From Pochonia chlamydosporia 170 (Eukaryota; Ascomycota; Sordariomycetes; Hypocreales; Clavicipitaceae): a stretch of 64,000 nt of DNA. Where the stretch lies: contig NC_035793.1 in assembly GCF_001653235.2 (NCBI RefSeq), positions 3,844,001-3,908,000 on the forward strand, given 5' to 3'. Below, one piece after another: positions 11,045 to 23,950 of this stretch. The translations under genes were made by a program, and so were the position numbers. Every line of letters begins with the position of its first letter. Position 1 is the stretch's first letter. The notes beneath the pieces were generated by a model. That model did no database searches. It saw only the letters and a program-made list of their open reading frames with translations, and was not told where the DNA came from.

Positions 11045-14000
11045 CTAGAGACTGACACTCCCCAGGGGTAGAATCTTGGTCTTGTCTCTAAGAAACTTGG
11101 CTCGGAATTCGACGATGCCCTGGCTAATCGTGTTGAAGTCTTTGACTTGACGGTCTCGGTAGTCGGTCAGGAGCTGTCGTAGACCATCTATGTACTGTTG
11201 CCGCTGGTCCCCGTCGTAATGCTCAGCGGCTCCGAGCTGAAGCAGGATCTGATCATCTGTCCAGTTTGGGCTGTCAGTGCCCACCTCGAGCCGTGGCGCT
11301 GCTTCGCACGTTTGAATTAGTATTTTGGGGCATCCAACTCACCGGGAGCTTGCATGGTTTCAAAGTGCTGAAATTCACATCCGCTTCCTCTCGGACATGG
11401 CTGTCCAGCCAACTCGTCAGGGCATACTTCCTTCTTAACATCAATTCTGTTACTGTATGTTACCGACCGAAGCCCACCGGCCACGTCTTGCTTGAACGAT
11501 GGATGAAACCGATAGGCGTGGAAGTAGTGCAGCGGTGTTTTGTACGGCAAAAAACTGGACTTGGGACCGCCTGAATCAGGCCTTACACCCACCAGGCTGG
11601 ACTCTGTCTTGTCAACGTCTGCTGCCTTGACTAAAGTTGCATCCGATGGGACAGGTTCAGATGTTGAGAATTGCTGAGCATCCAGCATCGTGGCACTGCC
11701 GTCATCCTGTGCCCCATTGTTGCTAGCCACAGCTGATGATACAGCGCCCGACGGCTCGTAGTCGCCTTCAGAGTCCTCTCCTGCATCCTCATCTGCTGAG
11801 TAGCCTGCGTCTTCCATATCGATATCTTGAGATCCGTCAACATGCGAGGAGGAGACATGGGAGTCGGTCGGATACATATCACCGCTAAGTGACTCCTTAT
11901 CAGAACTCGTGTCCTTGGAGTCCTTGGAGTCCTTGGAGTCCGCCAAGTCTGCTTCGCCTTCAATGCTGTCATTAGACTCCACACCCTCGCTGGCCGCATT
12001 TACGACTGTCGAAGCAAGTGGTAGAGAAACAGCTTCGGCAACGTCGACTTGGGCTACGTGCTGATCTTGGCCAATTGTCTCGCCTATTGGTTGCCCCTCC
12101 GCATTTGTCGAACGAGATGACTCTGATGTAGATTCTCCCCTGCCTTGGTGGAGGCCTGGTTCAGTTAGCAAATGCGCGGCATGGCATAGAGAGGTAGTTG
12201 ATAACATACCTGAGTCGTGCTGGGTAACAGGAGCTGACTCGTCGTCTTCTCTGTCCGAGTTAGAGCTCATAATCTGTTCTTTTAGCCTCTCTTCCTCAAG
12301 CATATCCTCTTCCAACTCCTGTTCGATCCTGGCGACTTCGGACTGAAGAGCTTTTAGCTTGAGGAGCTGTTCTCTGCGCCGGGCTTCAAGTAAAGGCAAC
12401 CGCTCGCTGGCGGCACGGGAGCGCGAACGCCGATCAAATCTTGATCCTGATGCTGCCTTAACTCCATGGCCCAACCTGCCGTAAAATTGTGCAGAAGGCG
12501 CAATTGATGCAACCGGTTGACTGTTGGCATCGGAACTGTCTTCAAGAGAACTGTCGTTTGGATGAGATGGTGCCGGAGAGCCTTGCCGTGAATTCTTAGC
12601 TTTCTTACGGGCCTCAGCCTCGGCAATCTTTCTCTTCATCTCCTCTATTTGCTTGTTCATGCTCTCCAAGTCACTCCCATTATTTCGACTCGCGCTTCTC
12701 AGTGGAGTTGATATGGATGCAGGACTTCTGACTTGCCGCAGCATGGCTGAATCGGATAAAGCAGACAAGTCCCCAAACAAACCGTCCCGTTGACCTGGAG
12801 TGCTGAGCATATTCGGAGGTGTCTCTGGCGCCCCGGGTGAATCAATTTCCATCTCCTCGTCTTCGTCTTCACTAACATCGATTAAAAACGGCCGAGACTC
12901 TGTATTCTGGTCAAACGGCGGAGCTAGCCGGGTATGCTTGCGCTCAGTATCCTTGAGAGCCGTTTTGGGTTGATGACTGATCCCAGATATATCTGTCAAC
13001 TGCTTACTTGGTGACCATGATAGCCCTGGAATGGCATTTGCCAAAGTCTCAGTTCCGGGAACGCTTGTTTCATCGTGAACAGTGACCTTGGAGGCTCCAG
13101 CAGTCGAGTCGCTCTTGGTGGAGTCATTATTTTCACTCAGTTGAACCGAGGTTTGTTGCCTGAGCGCCTCTCTCGCTTTCTTGAGAGCCTCCATCTTTTG
13201 CTGAAGCAGCTTGGACTTTTCTGACTGCGTCAAGGCCGTCTTGGTGCTCTGAGCCAAAGGTTCCTCAGTCTTTGACGTCAATGGAAGTGCAGGTGCGGGT
13301 GCCGGTGGCGGGCCGGGTCCTTGCTTTGAGCCCTTCGCGGCGAGTAGACGGGCGATACGATCTTTTCTTCCGACGGATCGACGGGAGCAGCACGCCGTTT
13401 AGGTAGGACTCTTGTCTCGACGCTCGGGCTTTTACCGCCATTGATAGTAACCGAGGTCGCGGGCTCCTTGCCGCCATGTTCCGACGAGAGCGGCATTGTC
13501 TCGCCGAACTTGAGTCCCAAGTCTTTGAAAAGCGATTTTAAAAGCGCTTCATCAACACCCTCAGAAATGTAGTTTTGAAATCTTATATTCAAAGGCCAAA
13601 GACGAAGAATGGCATCCTTGGCCTGCTTCTTAGTTGCCTCAAGGTCTCCTTGGCTCAAAGACGGGCGTCGGCTAGAAGTTGCAAGCGAGGAGACTTGCAT
13701 GGTGGTGGGTGAGGAAGAAGTCGGGTTCAGCTCGACAGTATTGTCTTTTGCACTGGTTAGGGGGTATTGTGTCGCCGGCTGCGTGTCGTGATTGTTGGAA
13801 GTAGCTTTGGGGTGGTCGGACAACTCATCTGTCGGTTGTGATATTTCCTGAGGGGATAAATATGGCGAATATGACCCTGAACGTTCGCGAACATCATTGA
13901 GTTGATACTCAGATTGTTCTTTACCAATGGTCTCTTGCTGAGTCTCCATGGGCTCGTACACATCCTCGAGTTCTCCATCCTCACTGATTTCGCCATCTTC

Positions 14001-14354
14001 CAAAGGCGCATTCAGACCGGGTATTTGCGTCGCGGGATTACCTTTCGGCAAGGCATGCATGAATGGCTGCGACGTTTGCTGAGGCTGTGTTTCCGTTGGC
14101 CAGCTTGCTACGTGGCTGCTTGACCAAGAATCCTGCCTCGTTGGCGCGTTGTTGGACTGCCCTAAACCGAGGCCAGGTATAATATTTTGTCCATAGCTAG
14201 GGCGATGCGTGTTGTCTTGCGCAGGAAGCTGGCTGTGTGAAATGCCAATTACAGAGTGCGAGGTAGGACCATGTGTAGATTGAGCTGTATGCGCAAAGCC
14301 TTGATGGATGTTGTGGCCATCAGGCGGAGGGTATCCGTACCCAGTCTGGCTCAT
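11045..14354 (-). CDS. RED1/ZFC3H1-like CCCH zinc-finger protein with apparent frameshift
   Basis: Exons are 12210-14354, 11343-12155 and 11045-11298. Intron 11299-11342 has a GTGAGT donor and TACTAAT branch site. Intron 12156-12209 is 54 bases with no stop. The product is about 1070 residues, mostly disordered and Ser/Glu-rich, with a helix-forming middle. The C-terminus carries a CX8CX5CX3H finger (VCPDELAGQPC, then GCEFQHFE). This plan matches fission yeast Red1 and animal ZFC3H1, the scaffold linking the Mtr4-type helicase to the nuclear exosome for RNA elimination. The frame breaks near 13368: one frame runs from the start through AAPVDPSEE, another from RKDRIARLLAAKGSKQG to the finger. 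A missing base explains this best. The alternative is a weak 74-base intron ending at an AAG. Confidence 0.8.
11909..11941 (-). repeat. Nine-base tandem repeat in RED1-like gene (Asp-Ser-Lys units)
   Basis: Three consecutive copies of the nine bases GACTCCAAG (read on the minus strand) encode repeated Asp-Ser-Lys in a disordered acidic stretch. Copy number of such repeats often varies between strains. Confidence 0.75.
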
Positions 14355-15144
14355 CTTCCGGTAAACCTACGCATGCCACTGTGTTTTGTGACACGCAAAG
14401 CAGGTTGGAGGGCCGTCGATGGGAGCTGTTGATGGTATCTGCGGTAAATCTCGTGAATAGTGCTCTGCGATAAAAGCGTCATCGGCTTTCAAGAGCGGCG
14501 GCCCAGCGTGGCGAGATTTGATATTCCACAGGAAAGAAACTAGCCGAGCAGCTAGACGGACCGCTTTACGTCAGTGGAATGAGTTCGACGCAATATATGT
14601 ACAGGTAGGCCCGTAACGTATTTCACAGAAAGGCTCTGCATACGTAGGGCGCTTGTTGCGTCAGCGCAGTTTCACTCCTTTGAACAACGAAGGACGCGAT
14701 TGTTTGAGGCCGCGAGGAATTTTGAGTTGGAGGTTGCAGTTAGGTCTAAGCGCCAAGAAAGAGGCACTAGTCTCCTTCTGGGCTAGCGCCAATCAGAGGT
14801 GTCGAGGTCAATCTCGGTCACGTGCTGGTCTTTGTTTACTTCGGCGGGGTCTCGCCCCAGCAACGGCGTCCGAGAAGATCAATGCCGGTGTATGGGGAAC
14901 GCGCCAGGCTGAATGATGCACCTGTTTTCGCCATTCGAATTCCGTCTATACTTGTTCGCGGAGCGCTGGTGCTTCTAATTGTCTTTTCGGTCCCGCGATA
15001 AACGCATTACACGTTGGACTTGTATTATATACTCTTTTCTTTTATTGTGACCAGACTTGTTTACGCGCACATGGTTGTGACCGACTGAGGAGCAGCTGCG
15101 ACAGCATATCAACAAAGCTGGTGTTTGAATGTTTCTCATTGACA
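14355..15144. promoter_or_regulatory. Divergent promoter region, RED1-like and myosin II
   Basis: A 790-base region between divergent starts. It must hold both promoters and 5' leaders. The sequence from about 14940 to 15144 is T-rich and suits a myosin leader. No specific element is asserted. Confidence 0.45.
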
Positions 15145-18100
15145 ATGGCATTCAACCCAAATAACTCGGCACAGCGCCGCAGTAACCCCTTTGCTCGAAA
15201 TGGATCTCCATCGCCTTCATCACCGGCCCCTCTCAATGGAGGCAGACCGAAATCTGCCCTGTTCTCTTCGCCCGCACCACCCCCAAGTGTTTCGACACCG
15301 ACATCTCATGGCAGGTCACAATCCAACAGCTCGTTTGGGACGACATTAGCCGCTCCGGGCGGCGCCGTAAGGCACCACAGAAACGAATCGAGAAATGGAA
15401 CCCCTACTTCAAACACATTTGCACCTTCGTTCATTAAAACAGAGGAGATGAGACGAGGACATGACACAGTTAAGGGTATCGAAGGAGAGAATGACTTCTC
15501 TGGTAAGCGTTATGTGTGGGTTAGAGACTCACAGGATGCATTTATCAAGGGATGGGTCGTCGAAGAACTGGGCAAAAACCGCATCTTGGTGCAAACAGAC
15601 GATGGAACAGTCAGTATCTCAACTCATGCCGCACCTGGAGAAGCAGCTGACAGTGTATCAATTTGTAGCAACGGGAGCTCGACACCGAGAGTGTCGATAA
15701 AGTGAATCCTGCCAAGTTCGATAAGGCAAACGATATGGCCGAGTTGACCCATTTGAACGAGGCGTCAGTGGTTCATAACCTTCGAATGCGATACCAATCG
15801 GACTTGATCTACACGTACTCGGGACTGTTTCTCGTCACAGTCAACCCTTATTGCCCTTTGCCGATTTATACCAATGAGTACATAAACATGTACAAAGGCA
15901 GAAGCCGAGAAGATACCAAGCCACATATTTTCGCAATGGCTGACGAAGCCTTTCGAAACTTGGTCGAAGAAGGCCGAAATCAGAGCATCTTAGTCACTGG
16001 TGAATCAGGCGCCGGTAAGACTGAGAATACCAAAAAGGTTATCCAGTATCTCGCAGCTGTTGCGCCATCCGAGACTTCTGCAAGAAGCAGGTCGCAGCAC
16101 ACCAATCTCTCGCAACAAATTCTTAGAGCAAACCCTATTCTCGAAGCATTTGGAAATGCCCAGACTGTTCGAAATCACAATTCTTCTCGATTTGGAAAAT
16201 TCATTCGCATCGAGTTCAATAGAAATGGAGCTATTGCAGGAGCATTTATTGACTGGTACCTCCTTGAAAAGTCACGAGTTGTCCGTATCAACCAACACGA
16301 ACGAAACTATCACGTCTTCTACCAGCTCCTGAAGGGCGCCAGCAGTCGGATCAAAAGCCAGTTACTCTTGAGTGGACTGGATACACAACACTTTGCATAC
16401 ACCAGAAATGGCCACGATACAATCGTCGGTGTATCAGATAAAGAAGAGTGGGACTCATTGATGGAGGCCTTCGACGTCATGGGGTTCTCCGACGATGAAC
16501 AATTATCAATCCTTCGCACCGTTGCAGCGGTGCTCCACTTGGGTAACATTGAGGTTGTCAAAGAGAGCCGTGCCGCCGATCAAGCTCGGTTGGCTCCAGA
16601 GTCCAAGGAAGTGGTAGCAACTGTATGCAAGCTTCTTGGTGTGTCAGTAGAGCCTTTTATACAAGGTTTACTCCATCCCAAGGTTAAAGCAGGTCGGGAA
16701 TGGGTCGAAAAAGTCCAAACGCCGGAGCAAGTGCGTCTGAGTCTTGACGCTCTCTCAAAGGGCATCTACGAACGCGGATTCGGTGACCTTGTCTCTCGCA
16801 TCAATCGCCAGCTCGACAGGACAGGCATGGGTCTGGATGACTCCCACTTCATCGGCGTGCTAGATATTGCTGGATTTGAAATCTTTGAGGACAACAGCTT
16901 CGAACAGCTTTGTATCAATTACACCAACGAGAAGCTTCAGCAATTCTTCAACCATCACATGTTTGTGCTTGAGCAAGAAGAATACGCACGGGAGCAAATT
17001 GAATGGCAGTTTATCGACTTTGGCCGGGACTTGCAGCCGACCATTGATCTTATTGAACTACCAAATCCAATCGGCATCTTTTCTTGCCTCGACGAAGACT
17101 GTGTCATGCCAAAGGCTACAGACAAGTCCTTCACAGAGAAACTGCATTCGCTCTGGGATAAAAAATCGGCCAAGTATCGACCGTCCCGTCTCGGACACGG
17201 CTTCGTCCTCACACATTATGCGGCTGAAGTAGAATATTCCACGCAGGGTTGGTTGGAGAAGAACAAGGATCCTCTGAACGATAACATCACACGCCTACTT
17301 GCCTCTTCCTCCGACAACCATGTTGCCGGCATTTTTGCTGATTGTGCCGATACGGATGAGGAACTTGGTGGCGGACGAAGCCGAGTGAAGAAGGGCCTAT
17401 TCCGCACCGTTGCCCAGAGGCACAAGGAGCAACTTCACAGTCTCATGACTCAACTGCATTCAACACATCCTCACTTTGTGCGATGTATTCTGCCCAACCA
17501 CAAGAAGCGCCCCAAGCAGTTCAACAATCTGCTTGTCCTTGACCAGCTCCGGTGCAACGGTGTTCTGGAAGGTATTCGAATCGCCCGAACTGGATTCCCC
17601 AACAGACTGTTCTTTACAGAGTTCCGTCAGCGCTATGAAGTCCTTTGTTCAAACATGCCTACAGGCTACCTCGAGGGCCAAGCAGCTGCGACAATTATGC
17701 TGGAGAAGCTTGGTCTCGATAAGACACTGTATCGTGTAGGTATCACAAAGGTTTTCTTCCGGGCAGGAGTTTTGGCAGAACTTGAAGAACAACGAGATGC
17801 CCTGATTACAGAGATCATGACCCGGTTCCAATCAGTTGCCAGAGGCTTCGTTCAACGGCGCGCCATATACAAGAGACTCTTCCGAACCGAGGCCACAAGA
17901 ATCATTCAGAGAAATTTCAATGTGTATTTGGATTTGGTAGAAAATCCTTGGTGGCAGCTGATTGTGAAGATGAAGCCTCTTCTTGGAGCTACTCGCACTG
18001 CGACCGAAGTCAAGAAGCGAGACACCATGATCAAGCAGCTGAACGAAAAGATGCGACTCGACGACGAGATGCGCCAAAAGCTGGAAGAAGATCGTCGCAA

Positions 18101-21100
18101 CACTCATACGGAAATGCTCCGAATTCAACAAACGCTTGAAAGTGAACGAGCTCTGGCGTTGGACAAGGAAGAAATCTTCAAGCGACTCCAAACTCGCGAG
18201 GCAGAGCTTGAGGAGAAACTTGCTGGTGCAATTGACGACCAGGAGAGACTGGAGGATCAACTTGATGACCTCATGGAAGCCAAAAGTCGGGCGGAGCAAG
18301 ACGTTGAAAAGTTCAGACGGCAGCTCGAACAAGCCGCCGGCCTTATTGCAAAGTTGGAGGAGGAAAAGAGCAATCTGTCCGCCAAGTCCTTGGAGTTGGA
18401 GGATGCAGTGAAGGAAATTTCGCAGAAACAGTCCGAGCGAAGTGAGCAAGAGGCTGCTCTTGCCGACGAGATCAAGGTTTTGCAGAGTCAGCTGAATCTC
18501 AAGGATCGCAAGGCGCAGGACCTTGAGGCCAAACTGCTTCAACTGGACCAAGATGTGGAAGTGAAGCTACGTGCTGCCCAGAAGGAGGCGGATGCCGCCA
18601 AGCTACGAGAATCTCGCCTCAGTCAGGAGAACAAAGATGTCAAGCATCAACTCTCTCAACTTTCCAAAACTTCGACTGACTATGAAGATCTGGTAAGAAG
18701 CAAAGAAAGCGAACTAGCCTTGCTCCGCAGCGACAAGAGAAAGTTTGAGACAGAGCGACGCACTCTGGAGGAACAGAAGAAGGCTTTGACAGAGGAAAAG
18801 AACAGAATCTCTACCAGATCTCGCGACGTTCAGGCCGAATTGGACGCGATGCGGTCCAAGCATTCTCAGCTTGAACGAGAGGCTGAAGAAGCCAAGACCT
18901 TGCTCGCTGCTAGACTTTCTGAAGACGCCCAAGCGGACAAGAACAGATCGCTTCTGGAAGCGCAGATTAAAGATCTCAAGGAGCAACTGTACAATGCTCA
19001 AATGGACTTGAGCCGAGAACGACAATCGCGCGATGATGTTCTTCTTCTCGGCGAACATAAATATGACAGCCTCAAAGAAGAGTACGATAGTTTGAACGAG
19101 GCCAAGATTGTCATTGAGAAAGAACTCTACGTTCAGCAGCAGGATACTTTGCGAAGAACCATGGAAGCTCGTACGGCAGTGGAAAAGGAAAGAGATGAAG
19201 CACGAGACGAAATTCGAAGGCTGCGAGCGGCCAAGACTCAGGCAGAAGAGGCCCGCGTGCAGGCTGAAATCTCTGGTGAGCGTCAGGCATCCAAGATGGC
19301 TCGGCAAAGAGAAGACAGCTTACGACGGGACCTGGATGCCGCCCATGATCGATTGCGGTGGTTTGAAGATGAATGTGCCAAGCTTAACCATCAAATCGAA
19401 GATCTCAACAAACTCATGGCAGAGTCTGGCGAGTTTGGACTAAAGAATGACCAAGCCAAGGAGCGCATGGAGCGAGAACTCAACACCGTCAAGAGCCGAC
19501 TGACAGCCTCTGAGAATGACAACCGGGCGCTCCTGAACAAACTTCAACAAAAGGGTCTCGAGATTGCCAGGTCTACCTCGCGTGCAAATGAAGCCTCCCG
19601 AGGTCATGTACTTGGCCTGCAAAAGGAGAAGTCTAGGCTGGAGGAGCAAAACGCCAACTTGAACAAGCAGCTCGGCGATGCTCAGGTGACAATTGCATCG
19701 CTGGAGAAGAAGACGGAAAAGCTTCAACTCAGTGTCGAAGACCTCAATCACGAGATTGCCCCGGCCAGGTCCAGCTCCCACGCCAGCGCATACTGCTGAA
19801 AAGGCTTCATCCAACTTCACGGTTCAGCTTGCGGAGGCTAATCGAACAATCGACTCGGAGCGACATTTGCGCACACAGTCTCAAACAACCGTTCGCACAC
19901 TTCAGGCCACGCTGGATGCTAGAGACAAGGAACTTCAAGAATTGCGCGGACAAATGCTCAATGTTTTGAGATCTGTCGACCCTGAAGTCCGAATCCCCCC
20001 TCCATCCGATGATAGCAACCAAAAGGCCCTCCTCAAGAATTTTGACCTTGCACGAAAGGTCGAGGAGCTTCAGCAGAACCTTCGGGTCCAAACAGCTGCG
20101 AGAACCAACGCAGAAAACCAGCTGGCAGACCTTCGCGCTACGAGACACGAAAGCCCAAGCCGACCCAAGTTGGAGGAGATTCACCTTAACGAGGCACCTT
20201 TCAATGGTTCTCCGACTCAGCGACGAGCGGCCAAGATCAACACGCGCCGTTTCTCGAACACTACTACGCCTAAGAAGGGTAACCAAGAAATCACCGAGCT
20301 CCATGATACGGCTCGCTCCGACAAGACCGTTGATACATTGGCCGTCAACAATCGCATGGACTTGAAGGCTGAAGTAGAAGAGCTACAAAATCAGCTGCAA
20401 ATTGCCCAGATGCAAAACCGTCACCTCCAGAGCCAGCTCGATCGAAACACTCCTGCTCCGGACTCGTACAATGACCAGAGTCCTTCCCTGCTACGGATGC
20501 AAAAGCTGGAAAAGGCCAACAGCAGACTGCATGACATGCTCGATGATTCATCCAAGAAGGTGTCTGCGCTCGAGAAGACCATTCGAACGGGCGAGCTGTC
20601 GCTGCGGGACATCCAGACCAGATCCCACGAAGAAATCTTGGATGTGTTCAACAGCCAAGAGGAGTCGCGACGCTCTCTCCTGCACAGCCATAAGGATGCT
20701 GTTGCTGAATTGACAGATGTCAAGTCCCACTTTGACAAGATGCGCCACGACAGAGCGAAGCTCGAGGTTGAGCTCCGTGATAGCAAGTCAGACCTGCAGG
20801 AGATGGCAATGGCTCGCGAACAGGAAGCGCAGAGCCGGAGCCAGCTTCTGCAAGAGTACACTGAGCTTCAAATCCGTCTTGACGCCGAGTCATCCAAGCT
20901 TGCCGATGTCTCGGGCAGTCTGGAAATGTACAAGAGCCGGGCAGATGAGTATTTTGGCAAGCTAGAACAAGCTGAAATTGCGGTGCTCAAGGCCAGCCGA
21001 GCCGAGCAATTTGCCAAGTCACAGGCCAAGGAATCTGAAGATACGTACAGTGAGGTCATGGCAGAGCGACAAAAGATGGACTCTACAATTGAGGACCTGC

Positions 21101-22452
21101 AGCGCCAAAACCAACGACTCGAAGAGCGCATCGAGGATATCTCTACAGATTTGGAGTCGGTAACGCAGGCCAAGAAGCGACTTCAGCACGAACTCGAGGA
21201 CTACCGCAGCCAGCGAGCTATGGATATCGAGGACAAGGAGTCCAGCATGGAGCAGACACGAAAGAAGTATCAGGCCGAGTTTACTACCCTGACAAAGGAG
21301 CTTGATCTCGCCCGCGAGGAGAAGTTGTACAAGCAAGCTGAAATTGCGCGACTTCGCGAAGAGCTGGATGAGCTGCGGTCAAAGTGGGATGATGAAGTCC
21401 TCAACAGCTCGACTTGGTCCAAGGAGAAATCTCGTCTGGAGACTACTCTCGCTGATGTTGCTTCATCGCGCGATGAAGCAGTCAATGCTCATAATGAAGC
21501 TCAAGGCAAGGTTGTGTCGCTCTTGTCTCAAGTCCGAACTTTGAGGTCTTCGGTTGACGAAATTACTTCTGAGCGGGATCTCTTGCTACGCGAGAAGCGC
21601 AGCGTAGAGGCACGACTCGAAGAAGCCAAGGCTGGACTAGAGGAGCTTGTCAAGGGTGAAAGCCCGTCTCTGCGAGATGCCGCGACAATGGACAGGGAGT
21701 TGTTGGACTTGAAGTCTAGCCTTGCTCACCAAGAAGATGTTGCGGCGGCTGCAGTTGAAAAGATGCGACGAGCAGAGGCTCTGGTTGCCGATGTCCAGAA
21801 GGAGATTGCAGCTGAGCGTGAAGCCGGCACTGAGCTCCAAAAGCAAAAGGCCGCTTTGGAAAAGAACTTGAACGAGGCTCAGCTGAAGCTGATTGACCTG
21901 GAGACAAAGGGCTTTTCTAGCGCCAGCCAAGACATCAAGTTCCTACATAGGCGTATTCAAGAGGTGAGAAAGGAATCCTACGTAGTTCATCCAACTTGTT
22001 TTAAAACCAGTACTAATATATCGTTGCAGCTCGAGTCTCAACTAGAGGACCACGAAACTGAGCGATCCAAGTCGCAGCGATCAAATCGAAATATTGACCG
22101 CACTGTAAAGGACCTTCAGTCACAGATTGACCGCAAGGAGAAGCAGAACACGCAATTGTCAGAAGATGTGAATCGCATGCGCGACAAGGTGGACAAGCTG
22201 CTAAAGACCATTGACGAACTCCAAGCCTCCGAATCTACGACACAACTGTCAGCAAGACGAGCGGAACGGGAGCTTCGGGAAGAAAAGGAAAAGGCGCTTC
22301 GTTTGGAGAAGGAGCTCGAGGGGTGGAAAGGGTTGCGGTCAGAGAAGAGTTCGGCTGTTGGCAGCCTTCGTGGTCGCATTGAGGGACCTGACGTGCCCAA
22401 CAGGTCGAGTAGCATCAATAGGATGCCCAGTCTTACCAAGGGATTCATCTGA
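15145..22452 (+). CDS. Myosin II heavy chain, with apparent one-base frameshift
   Basis: Conventional class II myosin, the actin motor of the cytokinetic ring and septum. Exon 1 is 15145-15609. Intron 15610-15668 removes a stretch carrying a frame change. Coding continues from 15669 to 21963 and from 22030 to 22452, about 2390 residues. Visible in order: SH3-like N-domain (KRYVWVRDSQDAFIKGWVVE), P-loop GESGAGKT (266-273), switch I NHNSSRFGKF, switch II DIAGFE, one IQ-type segment after the converter (FQSVARGFVQRR), then a coiled-coil rod of about 1500 residues. The frame shifts by one base near 19756-19759. Removing one C from a C4 run gives EDLNHEIAR and joins the two parts of the rod. Intron 21964-22029 is 66 bases without a stop. 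Confidence 0.93.
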
Positions 22453-22955
22453 TGAGGAGCGAGGGAAGAGCTGAGGGGAGTTCTGTGCTTTTGAGCAGGC
22501 GTTGTGGGATTGATTCTGGGTATGGATGCATGGGCAGGGCAATTGGGGGGTATGGTTGTATTTTAAGATGTCATTATGGTTATGAGTATTGTGTCATATG
22601 ATTGAAGGGACATAGCTAATGAGATTTTCCGTTATGTGGCATGGTGTCGATGTGATGTTGCGTGCGCAGAGGGCAACAAATGGCAAGTGTCCCCCTAGTT
22701 TGACTTGATTGTGAGAAGGCTCCTTGGTGTGTTGACAGAAAAGGAAGGAAGGGTGTCTGTTGTTTGGCAGTCCAAATTGACTTTTGGCAAGCGCAAGTCA
22801 GCACCTGCCACCCAAGCAAGCGCGCACAAACCTTGGCAAAAATACCACGCCTAAACATGACATGGCAATTAAAAAAAAAAGAATCCGGCAATCAAAGCGT
22901 GAAATTGATTCCCACGCACACAGCCTCGAACGATGGGACAAAAAATCAAAAAGAA
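22453..22955. other. 3' region of myosin gene
   Basis: About 500 bases between the myosin stop and the 3' end of the minus-strand tRNA-Pro. It holds the myosin 3' untranslated region. Minus-strand T runs just left of the tRNA (about 22938-22953) fit its Pol III terminator. Confidence 0.5.
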
Positions 22956-23047
22956 GGGTCTGGCCGGGGATTGAACCCGGGACCTCTCGCAAACTGATGC
23001 TTCGGGTGTTACCCTAAGCGAGAATCATACCACTAGACCACCAGACC
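22956..23047 (-). tRNA. tRNA-Pro (AGG anticodon) with 20-base intron
   Basis: The minus strand gives acceptor stem GGTCTGG/CCAGACC with discriminator C, as usual for eukaryotic tRNA-Pro. The anticodon stem is CTCGC/GCGAG and the T arm is CCGGG/CCCGG around TTCAATC. The loop begins TTAGGG, so the anticodon is AGG. A 20-base intron follows position 37. The intron-free length of 72 bases is normal. Confidence 0.93.
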
Positions 23048-23218
23048 GGCGCGGTTACGTTGCCGCTTTTGCTTGTGAGAGTGGTGCGTTATTTTTGTTT
23101 ATGGTCTTCCTCTCTCCCTTGTACAACACATGTTGTAAAGTGCATACACATAATTTACAGCAGAGTCACGGCACCGTTTAATTGATGGAACAGTTATATT
23201 TATAAATTATGCATGTCG

Positions 23219-23506
23219 TTAACCCTGTCCGACATTATCGCCCTTCTTAATCCCCTGACTCTGTCCACCACTCGCATTCATGCCCTTTAGTCCTGCGCCT
23301 TCTTCCTTCAGACCTTCTGGCATATCGGCCGTTTTATCAGCCCGCGGAACTTTGGATGTCTGCAGCTAATTAGTTCATTTCTTTTATTTTGATATTTTGT
23401 GTTTCTGAGGTGAACGTACGTCGACGGATCCTACGCCGTGTGCGATATTGTGGCCTGCCTCTTCAAAGGGGCCGTTGTGGCTTGAGCCGTCTCCGGGGCG
23501 AGGCAT
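23219..23506 (-). CDS. Small hydrophilic protein of 75 residues, unknown function
   Basis: Two exons, 23420-23506 and 23219-23359, joined across a 60-base intron with GTACGT donor, CTAAT branch site and CTGCAG acceptor. Both exons are whole codons (29 and 46 plus stop). The product starts MPRPGDGSSHNGPFEEAGHN and ends in a Gly/Lys/Gln-rich tail. It has no hydrophobic segment and no cysteine. The composition resembles small stress- or conidiation-induced hydrophilic proteins of filamentous fungi, but I recognise no named family. It is supported by two intact splice sites and a continuous frame. It is too short to stand out as one open frame. Confidence 0.75.
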
Positions 23507-23950
23507 TGTAATTTGTATATCTTGGGTTTGTAGTTAGAGAATGAGAAGCTGTTGGTGGATTGTGAATTGGTTCAATGCTGTGAATTGCTCAATTTATAGG
23601 GTTGAAGTCAATGTAGCTCGACGACGTCATTTCATGACAGCTGTGGCGCACGTGGGCCATCTTTCTCGGGAAAGGGAAACTGGGCGATTATCACGGAGAA
23701 AATGCTCCCAAACTGTATTCTGGACTGTCACCGAGTGTCATTGTGGGGAGAATGACGTTGTGGCAAGGAGTGTCGCGTGTCCTGAGATCGGATCTCAAGT
23801 TGACTTTAGGTTGTAGTCTGCTAGTTCCTGGCAGGACGGGAGGACTTCCACAGAATAATACCTGGCACATCTGCAAGGAGGCTAGGCTCTATCTGGTATT
23901 CGCTGGTTTTTATATGAACTTATTTGCACTTTGTACAGCCTCGTTAACAA
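23507..23950. other. Intergenic region, nothing recognised
   Basis: A 444-base spacer. The left side is the promoter of the small minus-strand gene and the right side the 3' region of the ubiquitin hydrolase gene. No further feature is visible. Confidence 0.45.
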
